A stretch of 64,000 bases of DNA from Pseudonocardia asaccharolytica DSM 44247 = NBRC 16224. GTDB lineage: Bacteria; Actinomycetota; Actinomycetes; Mycobacteriales; Pseudonocardiaceae. A program made the translations under genes and the position numbers. Position 1 is the stretch's first letter. Each line of letters starts with the position of its first letter. Below the pieces are notes generated by a model. The model made no database searches and was not told where the DNA came from. It worked only from the letters and a program-made list of their open reading frames with translations. The DNA is taken from assembly GCF_000423625.1 (NCBI RefSeq), contig NZ_AUII01000005.1:124001-188000 (forward strand), in the 5' to 3' direction. This document shows, piece by piece, positions 57,619-64,000 of the stretch.

Positions 57619-58337
57619 GCCGTCACCCCGGACAGGGCCTCCAGCACGGTCTCGGGCCGCGGATCGGCGACGGCCCCGGCGAGCCGTCCGTCGCGCAGCA
57701 ACACCACCGCCTCCGCGAACGACGCCGCGACCGGATCGTGGGTGGCCATGACGACGGTCTGACCGAGCTCGCGCACCGAGGTCCGCAGCAGGTCGAGCAA
57801 CTCGTGCCCGCTGGCGGTGTCGAGGTTGCCGGTGGGCTCGTCGGCGAACACGATCTCGGGCCGCCCGAGCAGGGCCCGCGCGACCGCCGCCCGCTGCTGC
57901 TGCCCGCCGGACAGCTGCGCCGGGCGGTGGGTCAGCCGATCGCCGATCCCGAGCAGCTCGACGAGCTCCGCCCGCCACCTCGAATCGACGCGGCGGCCGG
58001 CGAGCCGGGCCGGCAGGTCGATGTTCTGGTCGGCGGTGAGCTGCGGGAGCAGGTTGAACGACTGGAACACGAAACCGATCCGGTCACGGCGCACCGCGGT
58101 CAGCTCGGCGTCGCGGCAGCGGCCCAGGTCGGTGCCTCCGAGCAGGACCTGGCCCGAGGTCGGCGTGTCCAACCCGGTCAGGCAGTGCATCAGCGTCGAC
58201 TTGCCGGAACCGGACGGCCCCATGATCGCGGTGAAGCGCGCCGCCGGGATCTCCAGGCTCACCCCGTCGAGGGCGCGCACGGCAGCGCCGCCGCGCCCGT
58301 AGATCTTCACCAGGCCCACGACGGATGCGGCCGGCAC
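57615..58337 (-). CDS. ABC transporter ATPase (LolD/MacB type), second pair
   Basis: This 240-residue ATPase is intact. It has Walker A GPSGSGKST near residue 40, the Q-loop in FVFQSFNLLPQLTA, the signature [15 protein letters not shown] near 145, Walker B EIVFADEPTGNLD near 165, and the switch His in ATHDP. The FQSFNLLPQ and PTGNLD motifs place it with MacB/LolD-type systems that energise FtsX-like permeases. Its partner permease just downstream is multiply frameshifted. The GTG at 58337 lies inside the end of the upstream permease frame. Confidence 0.92.
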   Translation of the reverse strand: MPAASVVGLVKIYGRGGAAVRALDGVSLEIPAARFTAIMGPSGSGKSTLMHCLTGLDTPTSGQVLLGGTDLGRCRDAELTAVRRDRIGFVFQSFNLLPQLTADQNIDLPARLAGRRVDSRWRAELVELLGIGDRLTHRPAQLSGGQQQRAAVARALLGRPEIVFADEPTGNLDTASGHELLDLLRTSVRELGQTVVMATHDPVAASFAEAVVLLRDGRLAGAVADPRPETVLEALSGVTA

Positions 58338-60171
58338 AGCGTGCCGCGGCGGGTCCAGGGTTGTCGCAAGTCCTCCTGATCGACATGGGTTGTCACGGAT
58401 CGCAAGAGCGGGCGGCTGGCCGCCGACGCGGCGAGGACGAGGACGACGCCGCCGAGAAGCACACCGCCGAACAGCACCAGTCCCGAGGGCGCCAGCCCGT
58501 TCACCGCCGTCCCGAGCGGGGAGGCGCAGAGCAGGCCGAGAGCCAGCGCGATCCCGGCGTTGACGAGCATCGGCAGGACCGTCTCGGCCTCGTGCTCGGT
58601 GCGCACGAGCGCGCCGGAGACGAGCGCGCCCAGCGCGGTGCGGGCCCGGTCGCGATCGGCCGCGTCGGAGGGCCAGACGGGCACGGCGACGGTCGCGGCG
58701 CCGGCACGGACCGCGGCGGGCGGGCCCACCTGCGCCGCGATGCCCAGCGTGTCGAGCCGCTGCGCGGCCGCCGCCGTGCCCGCCGCGCTCCGCTCGGCGG
58801 GCACCCGGACCCACAGCGTGTCCGGGTCCTCTCCCGTCCAGCCCGGGAGCATCGCTGTCAGCGGGGCCAGGAAGGCGCCGACGAAGACGGCGAGCGTCAC
58901 CCCGGCCAGCGGCCGGAAGGCCCCCTGGGGTCGTCGAGCAGCCGACGGCCGGCCAGCAGCGCGGGTGCCGACCGGGCACGCCGGGTGAGCACGCCGCCGA
59001 GCAGCCGCACGACCAGCGGCCCGATCAGCGAGATCGCACCGAACAGCGCCAGCACCCCGATCCCGAACACCAGCCCGACGATGTCGGACGGCGCGATCTG
59101 GATCGACTGGCTCATGATCACGAACACCGCGACGCCGGCGGCGAGGCCGAGCAGCCGCACCAGTCGCGCCCCCTGCGGGCGGTCCCGTCGGACGACGCCG
59201 AGCGGGGTGATCACGACCCGGCGTAGCCCGCCGACCGCCGAACCGGCCGCCAGCAGCGCCACGCAGGCGAACGCGGCGAGCGCAGTCACCGGCGCGGGGC
59301 GGACGTCGGCGACGAACCAGGTGCTGCCCGCCAGCGAGATCTGGGCGATCGCGGGCGCCAGCAGCCACTCCGTGGCGATTCCGAGTACAGCCGCCGCGGC
59401 GGCCACCACCGTCACCTCGGTCACCGCCGCCACGGTGACCTGCCGCCGGGACGCCCCGAACAGCCGAAGCGTGGCCAGCCGCTCGGTGCGCCGGGCCGCG
59501 CTCAGCCGGGCCGACGCCCCGAGCAGGCTCGCAACGGGGAAGACCAGCAGCGCGAGGGCCACGTAGGTGAGCTGGCGGTAGATCTCGGCGAGCCCGAGGC
59601 CCTCGCCCGGGCGGTCGAACCCGGCGACCGCGACCACCTCGGATCGAGCCGACGCGACCACCTCGGATCGCTCCGGCGCGGTCAGCACCGGATCGCCTGC
59701 GGGCCGTCCGACCACGGCGACCAGCTCGTCCGGCCCGAGCAGCCCGGCATCGCCGATCACCCCGGTCGGGACATCCACCGGGTAGCGCGCGGCCAGCGCG
59801 TCGGCGGGCACCGTGCGCAGCAGTTCGGCCAGCGCAGGCGAGACCCACAGCTCGCCGGGCAACGGCATCCGGGGCAGCCCGGGCGGCCCGGCCGCGTCCG
59901 GACGCGGGTCGACGACATCGATCTGCTGGATGGCGCGGTCCGTGACGTGGTCGGTGCGCACGAGCAGCTGGGCGACCGGGGCGGTGCCGGGCGGTGCCGC
60001 GGCCGGGGTGCGCCAGCCCACCCGCTGCTCCCTGGCGTCGAGGCCGTGCAGCGCACCGAGAGCGAAGGCCAGCAGCGCCGTCGCCACCGCCACCCCGGTC
60101 GCCACCAGGCCTGCCGCGGACCAGGCGTTTCGCCCGCCGGCGCGCAGCAGCCGCAGGCTCAACGCGATCAC
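58307..60171 (-). pseudogene. ABC permease with one frameshift, first pair
   Basis: The frame is open from the GTG at 60171 for about 415 codons, with an N-terminal segment (WSAAGLVATGVAVATALLAFAL), an extracytoplasmic domain and four later segments (YVALALLVFPVASLLGASAR, VVAAAAAVLGIATEWLL and others). Near 58923 it must shift by one base at a run of five G to continue as AFRPLAGVTLAVFVGAFLAP and more transmembrane segments to 58307. A single missing G could be a real mutation, a phase-variable tract or a sequencing error. If real, the encoded protein loses its C-terminal third. It is coupled to the ATPase gene before it. Confidence 0.75.
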
Positions 60172-60860
60172 GGGGCCGCCCCGGTCAACCCGGCGGCCGC
60201 GGTGCGACCGTCACGGATGGCGATGGTCCGGTCGCAGGCCGCGGCGACCTCGGCGTCATGGGTGACGACGAGCCCGGCGCCGGTGCGGCGGGCCAGCCCG
60301 GTGAGCAGCGCGACGGTCTGTCCGCCGGTCACCGAGTCGAGCGCGCCGGTCGGCTCGTCGGCAAACACCACGGCGGGCCGCGCCACGAGCGCCCGCGCGA
60401 TCGCCACCCGCTGTTCCTGGCCGCCGGAGAGCTGGCCGGGCCTGCGCTGCTCCAGTCCAGCGAGGCCGAGCGGGTCGAACCATTGCGCCGCACGGGCGAC
60501 CGCCTCTCGGCGAGACACCCCGGCCAGCAGCAGCGGCAGCGCGACGTTCTCCACGGCGGCCAGTTCGGGCAGCAGCTGCCCGAACTGGAAGACGAAGCCG
60601 AACCGGTTACGGCGCAACGCGGTCCGGCGTTCTTCCGACAGATCGTCGATCCGCTCGCCATCGAGGAGTACCTGGCCCTCATCCGGCATGAGGATCCCCG
60701 CGAGGCAGTGCAGCAGCGTCGACTTCCCCGATCCCGACGACCCGGTCACGGCGACCGTCTCGCCGCGGTGCACCGTCAACCCGGCCTCGGCCAGCACCGT
60801 CGCCGCTCCGAAGCGCTTGGTCAACCCGCTGGCGACCAGCACCGGCTGCGGCGCGGTCAC
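60168..60860 (-). CDS. ABC transporter ATPase (LolD/MacB type), first pair
   Basis: The 230-residue ATPase has Walker A GSSGSGKST near residue 42, the Q-loop FVFQFGQLLPELAA, the signature LSGGQEQRVAIARAL near 140, Walker B AVVFADEPTGALD and the switch His in VVTHD. It is the MacB/LolD type that works with FtsX-like permeases, and it overlaps such a permease by 4 bases. The GTG at 60860 (TAPQPVLVASG) is the best start; the frame continues upstream only as antisense of the response-regulator stump. No promoter can be seen because the upstream sequence is that stump. Confidence 0.9.
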   Translation of the reverse strand: MTAPQPVLVASGLTKRFGAATVLAEAGLTVHRGETVAVTGSSGSGKSTLLHCLAGILMPDEGQVLLDGERIDDLSEERRTALRRNRFGFVFQFGQLLPELAAVENVALPLLLAGVSRREAVARAAQWFDPLGLAGLEQRRPGQLSGGQEQRVAIARALVARPAVVFADEPTGALDSVTGGQTVALLTGLARRTGAGLVVTHDAEVAAACDRTIAIRDGRTAAAGLTGAAP

Positions 60861-60862
60861 CG

Positions 60863-61230
60863 GGCGCGCGCTGCGGACCGGCGCCTGCGGATTCCTGCTG
60901 AAGGACGCGGGGCCGCGGCTGCTCGTGGAGGCGGTGCGGGCGGCGGCGGCCGGGGATGCGCTGGTCTCGCCGTCGGTGACGGTGCGGCTGCTCGAACACC
61001 TCGCGAAACCCGTCCGTTCCGCGCCTGCCCAGACCGAGCCGCTCTCGCCGCGCGAGCTCGACGTGGTGCGCGCCGTGGCCCGCGGCCGTACCAATGCCGA
61101 GATCGCGGCCGAGCTGTTCGTCTCGCTGTCCACGGTCAAGACGCATCTGGCCAACATGCACACCAAGCTCGCCGCCCGGAACCGGGTGGAGGTCGCCGCG
61201 TGGGCCTGGGAGAACGGCCTGGTCAACTGA
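60863..61230 (+). pseudogene. Response-regulator stump (end of receiver plus LuxR domain)
   Basis: The frame ends at a TGA at 61230 and reads, from its readable beginning, ALRTGACGFLLKDAGPRLL (end of a receiver domain), then LSPRELDVVRAVARGRTNAE and LFVSLSTVKTHLANMHTKLA (a complete LuxR-type helix-turn-helix). The first about 95 residues of the receiver, with the phospho-acceptor Asp, are missing and no start codon is in a sensible place. The break falls where the head-to-head ATPase gene begins, so a deletion probably joined the two. The open frame further left is antisense to the ABC genes. Confidence 0.78.
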
Positions 61231-61234
61231 CCCT

Positions 61235-61274
61235 GTGAGTGCGTAACAGTGTTAGAATACTGTTACGCACTCAC
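61235..61274. repeat. 40-nt palindromic repeat, copy F
   Basis: The arms carry one G/T mismatch (positions 17/24, a G-U pair in RNA) and the centre is AG. CT/AG flanks add 2 pairs. The TGA at 61273-61271 on the minus strand is the stop codon of the trypsin-like protease gene. The stump's stop is 4 bases to the left. Confidence 0.9.
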
Positions 61275-62176
61275 AGTTCGGTGGGGACTGCGATGACGTC
61301 CACCATCGCGCCGTTGCGCAGCACGGTGACCGGCAGCGGTGCGTTGATGGCGTCGCCGAAGAGCTGGCGCTGGATGCCCTGGGCGTCGTGCACCGGACGG
61401 CGGCCGACGTCGAGAACGAGGTCGCCGGGCCGCAGGCCGGCCCGTGCCGCGGGGCTGCCCGCGATCACCTCGGCCAGCTTCAGCCCCTTGCGGCGGCCGT
61501 AGCGTTCGGCCACGGCCGCGGGCACCGGCGCCGGCTTGCCCACCACCCCGAGATACGCCCGACGGACCCGGCCGTGGGTGCGCAGCGCGTCGACGATCCG
61601 CAGCGTCGTCGCGTTGACCGGGACGGCGAGACCGAGCCCCGCGCCCGCGACCGCGGTGTTGATCCCGACCACGCGGGCGTGCGAGTCGGCGAGCGCGCCG
61701 CCGGAGTTGCCGGGGTTGAGCGCGGCGTCGGTCTGGATGACGTCCTCGACCACCCGTCCGGCGTTCCCGCTGCGGGTCGGCAGCGACCGGCCCAGCGCAC
61801 TGACCACGCCCGCGGTCACCGACCCGGCCAAGCCCAGCGGGTTGCCGACCGCGACGACGAGCTGCCCTACCACGAGCCGGTCGGCGTCCCCGAGCCGGAC
61901 GGCTGCGGGCAGCACGGCGGGGGCATGGGCGCGCAACAGCGCCAGATCCGACAGCGGGTCGGAACCCACGACCCGGACCGAGACCTCCGAGCCGTCGACG
62001 AAGTCGACCCGGCCGCTGCGGGCGTCGCCCACCACATGCGCGTTCGTGAGCAGCTCGTCGGGCCCGATCACCACCGCGGATCCGGTACCGCGATACATTC
62101 GCACCGCGGCCACCCGTCCGGTGAGTTCGGCGGCCACTGCGCTGACCGTCCTGGAATACGCATCGAGCTCGTCCAT
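61271..62176 (-). CDS. Trypsin-like serine protease with PDZ domain (HtrA-like)
   Basis: This 301-residue protein is an S1C-type protease. The triad is visible: His in LLTNAHVVGDA near residue 53, Asp in DPLSDLALLRA near 83, and Ser in ALNPGNSGGAL near 160. A PDZ domain follows (about 205-290: RAYLGVVGKPAPVP, AEVIAGSPAARAGLRPGDLV, VTVLRNGAMVDVIAVP). There is no signal peptide or membrane anchor, which is unusual for HtrA proteins, so it may be cytosolic or a shortened member. The ATG at 62176 has an AGGGCGG site. The stop codon comes from repeat copy F. Confidence 0.88.
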   Translation of the reverse strand: MDELDAYSRTVSAVAAELTGRVAAVRMYRGTGSAVVIGPDELLTNAHVVGDARSGRVDFVDGSEVSVRVVGSDPLSDLALLRAHAPAVLPAAVRLGDADRLVVGQLVVAVGNPLGLAGSVTAGVVSALGRSLPTRSGNAGRVVEDVIQTDAALNPGNSGGALADSHARVVGINTAVAGAGLGLAVPVNATTLRIVDALRTHGRVRRAYLGVVGKPAPVPAAVAERYGRRKGLKLAEVIAGSPAARAGLRPGDLVLDVGRRPVHDAQGIQRQLFGDAINAPLPVTVLRNGAMVDVIAVPTEL

Positions 62177-62345
62177 CGCGACCGCCCTCGCTGCACTTAC
62201 ATCGTTGCAGCTGCAGAACGTCGGGCCTGGCCGGCCTGTTCCCCGTGGCGCTCCCGCCTGATCCACGTTTCGGCGGCGGGAGCCTCGGTGGGCGCGGTTG
62301 CCGACGCCGAAAAGCCGATCACGGGCGGACCGTGCCGCGGGCGGG

Positions 62346-62918
62346 TCAGACCTCCTCGGCCTGCGCCGCGGCCGGGTCCCACGACAACCCCGGCACGCCC
62401 CAGCCGCGGCGCCTGAGCGCCTTGCGCGCGGCGCGGTCGTTGCGGCCCATGAGCCGCTCGACGTAGACGATCCCCTCTAGGTGATCGGTCTCATGCTGCA
62501 GGCAGCGCGCGAAGAACCCGCGCCCTTCCACCTCGACCGGTTTGCCGTCGACATCGAAGCCGGTCACCCTGGCCCAGTCCGCCCGGCCGGTGGGGAACTG
62601 CTCACCGGGCACCGAAAGGCAGCCCTCGTCGTTGTCGTCCGGGTCGGGCATCGTCTCGGGGATCTCCGAGGTCTCCAGCCCCGGGTTGACGACGACGCCG
62701 CGTTTCATCGTGCGCGTCTGTTCGTCGGGACAGTCGTAGACGAACACCCGCAGCCCGACCCCGATCTGGTTGGCCGCGAGCCCCACCCCGTGCGCGGCGG
62801 CCATCGTGTCGAACATGTCCTCGACGAGATCGCGCAGGACCTCGTCGAACACCTGCACCGGCTCGGCCGGGCTGTGCAGGACGGGGTCGCCGATGATCCG
62901 GATGGGGCGAACTGTCAC
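62346..62918 (-). CDS. def: Peptide deformylase
   Basis: Def removes the formyl group from nascent proteins. The 190-residue enzyme has the three family motifs: [10 protein letters not shown] (44-53), EGCLSVPG with metal ligand Cys100, and QHETDHLEG with H142, catalytic E143 and H146. The insert between motifs 1 and 2 is long, as in mycobacterial Def. The GTG at 62918 follows TAGTCT by 6 nt, the leaderless pattern. def, DUF3263 and a LytR_C gene are neighbours also in mycobacteria (Rv0429c-Rv0431, from memory). Confidence 0.95.
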   Translation of the reverse strand: MTVRPIRIIGDPVLHSPAEPVQVFDEVLRDLVEDMFDTMAAAHGVGLAANQIGVGLRVFVYDCPDEQTRTMKRGVVVNPGLETSEIPETMPDPDDNDEGCLSVPGEQFPTGRADWARVTGFDVDGKPVEVEGRGFFARCLQHETDHLEGIVYVERLMGRNDRAARKALRRRGWGVPGLSWDPAAAQAEEV

Positions 62919-62924
62919 ACCAGA

Positions 62925-62930
62925 AGACTA
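62925..62930 (-). promoter_or_regulatory. -10-like hexamer of def
   Basis: TAGTCT on the minus strand ends 6 nt before the def GTG at 62918. This fits the leaderless start pattern. Confidence 0.5.
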
Positions 62931-63055
62931 ATGTCGCCGGTCTCGGCGGACCTTCGGTGGGCGGTACCCCCGCCTCCACCTCGGTCCCGATCCGGACCGG
63001 TGGGTCGGCGCGTCCCTGGCCGGTCGTTGTCCGGGTCGCGTGGTCTAATGACCGG

Positions 63056-63083
63056 CGCTGAATGACATCCATGTCATTCAGCG
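63056..63083. promoter_or_regulatory. 28-nt perfect palindrome upstream of DUF3263 gene
   Basis: Arms of 13 bp (CGCTGAATGACAT and its complement) surround a 2-nt centre. It starts 7 nt after a TCTAAT -10-like hexamer (63044-63049), so it would span the transcription start or form the 5' end of the RNA. It is a candidate operator or 5' stem. Confidence 0.6.
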
Positions 63084-63118
63084 GTAGGCCAGCAGCGCAG
63101 CGATGTCCGAGGAGCGTG

Positions 63119-63427
63119 ATGGAGTCCGCCACGGAACCCGACCGGGGCGCGAACACCGCCGGCAGCCCCGTCCAGGAACTGGAGCGCAGGGAGCGGGAGA
63201 TCCTCGCCTTCGAGGGCCAGTGGTGGAAGTACGCGGGCGCCAAGGAGCAGGCGATCCGCGAGCTGTTCGACATGTCGGCGACCCGGTACTACCAGGTGCT
63301 CAACGCGCTCATCGACAAGCCCGCGGCGCTCGCCACCGACCCCCTGCTCGTCAAGCGGCTGCGTCGGCTGCGTGTCAGCCGACAGCGCACCCGCGCGGCG
63401 CGTCGCCTGGGAATCGAGCCCTGGTAA
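63119..63427 (+). CDS. DUF3263 family protein
   Basis: This 102-residue protein matches DUF3263: the helical core REREILAFEGQWWKYAGAKE and ELFDMSATRYYQVLNALID, then a basic C-terminal tail (KRLRRLRVSRQRTRAARR). The helix-turn-helix-like core and the basic tail suggest DNA binding (inference). The ATG at 63119 has a GAGGAG site; a GTG at 63116 is next to it. It precedes the LytR_C gene in the same direction. Confidence 0.87.
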   Translation: MESATEPDRGANTAGSPVQELERREREILAFEGQWWKYAGAKEQAIRELFDMSATRYYQVLNALIDKPAALATDPLLVKRLRRLRVSRQRTRAARRLGIEPW

Positions 63428-63499
63428 CGGCACAGTGATCACGTCGACCATGTCGATCACGTCCGGATACCGACCGGCACAGCGCAGACGGAGGTTGCA

Positions 63500-64000
63500 G
63501 TGACCGAACCGGATTCACCCGGGGGCTCCTCGCCGCTGCGCATCGGCGGCTTCGCGCTGCTCGGCATCGGCCTCGTCGCCGGAGTGATCGGGCTGGCGTC
63601 GCTGACGACCGGAGGCGACGAGGCCCCGCCCGCGGCGGCGCCGTCCACTTCGGTCACCGACACCGCCGCCGCTCCGGCCCCGCAGACGGCTCGACCCGAC
63701 GACGGCGAAGTCCCCGTGCCGTCGTTCGGACCCACCCCTGTCGACGGCATCGCCGCGCCGCCGACCACGGCATCCGCTCCCGGCCCGGCCGCGGGCGGCG
63801 GATCCGGAGTCCTGGCCCAGGGCGGGATCGCGGCGGCCGGCTCCGGGGCGGGGGGCGCCGGGGTCGTCCGGGCGCCCGTCCGGGTCTACAACAACAGCAC
63901 GATCACCGAGCTCGCCGCCCGCGCCGCCGACGACTTCCGCGGCGCGGGTTGGCAGGTGGAAACCGTCGCCAACTACCCGAGCGGGGTCATCCCGACCACC
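63500..64000 (+). CDS. LytR C-terminal domain protein (cut by window)
   Basis: The first 167 codons are seen. The GTG at 63500 has a GGAGG site. A short cytosolic N-terminus is followed by one transmembrane segment (about residues 15-35, IGGFALLGIGLVAGVIGLAS), a Pro/Ala/Gly/Thr-rich extracytoplasmic linker, and the beginning of a LytR_C domain (APVRVYNNSTITELAARAAD, then FRGAGWQVETVANYPSG). Such proteins are linked to cell-envelope processes in actinobacteria. The 3' end lies beyond the window. Confidence 0.86.
   Translation, partial: MTEPDSPGGSSPLRIGGFALLGIGLVAGVIGLASLTTGGDEAPPAAAPSTSVTDTAAAPAPQTARPDDGEVPVPSFGPTPVDGIAAPPTTASAPGPAAGGGSGVLAQGGIAAAGSGAGGAGVVRAPVRVYNNSTITELAARAADDFRGAGWQVETVANYPSGVIPTT

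Noticed and set aside
59947..61230. A 427-codon rightward response regulator
   Set aside because: Only the last 120 codons resemble a regulator. The rest is antisense to the intact ABC ATPase and permease genes.

Overview
The window is high-GC DNA that looks like an actinobacterial chromosome, probably from the mycothiol- and mycofactocin-producing Pseudonocardiaceae/Mycobacteriales side. The evidence is mshA, a nearly complete mycofactocin (mft) locus, DUF3027, DUF2771 and DUF3263 proteins, a LytR_C protein next to def, heavy GTG start use, and many starts preceded by a TANNNT hexamer 6-8 nt upstream (leaderless-type starts). The genus is inference; there is no rRNA gene here. No tRNA, rRNA, CRISPR array or insertion sequence was recognised.

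Layout. 1-10 kb: a DUF4349 protein (cut by the window edge), a YbjN protein with mshA, a sacsin-like GHKL ATPase with DUF3027, then divergently a glutaminyl cyclotransferase lipoprotein, an MFS permease, a DUF2771 lipoprotein and a cold-shock protein. 10-19 kb: acyl-CoA ligase, serS, acyl-CoA dehydrogenase, a mop-modABC molybdate operon, and a secreted S8 protease. 19-28 kb: a TetR-controlled export operon (an MMPL permease fused to an ATPase-like domain, plus a YhgE/Pip protein), moaA-moaD, a DMT-type permease and a P1-family peptidase. 28-33 kb: a first molybdenum-hydroxylase operon (coxS-coxL-coxM, then coxG). 33-44.5 kb: the mycofactocin region, read leftward as mftA, mftB, mftC, two FadH/OYE oxidoreductases, mftE and mftF. 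No mftD is present, and unrelated genes sit between mftE and mftF. 44.5-48.5 kb: a DUF952-GNAT fusion and a patch of decayed genes (DUF418, sensor kinase) around an intact response regulator. 48.5-52 kb: a second hydroxylase operon (coxL-coxS-coxM). 52-55.5 kb: thiC-thiD under a TPP riboswitch, and an F420-type nitroreductase. 55.5-61.2 kb: two ABC exporter pairs, both with frameshifted permeases, and a response-regulator stump. 61.2-64 kb: a trypsin-like PDZ protease, def, DUF3263 and a LytR_C protein (cut by the edge).

Common thread. Molybdate uptake (modABC), cofactor synthesis (moaA, moaD) and two molybdenum hydroxylases share the window. Both large subunits carry the AYRGAGR loop and not the AYRCSFR loop of proven CO dehydrogenases, so their substrate is open.

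Most unusual feature. Six copies of a 40-nt near-perfect palindrome (arm GTGAGTGCGTAACAGTGTT) lie between 28.4 and 61.3 kb and none was seen in the first 28 kb. They sit at gene 3' ends, and in four copies the TGA inside the repeat is itself the stop codon of an adjacent gene. A diverged copy is translated as the C-terminus of a mycofactocin-associated oxidoreductase. This looks like a dispersed terminator or REP-like element worth a genome-wide census.
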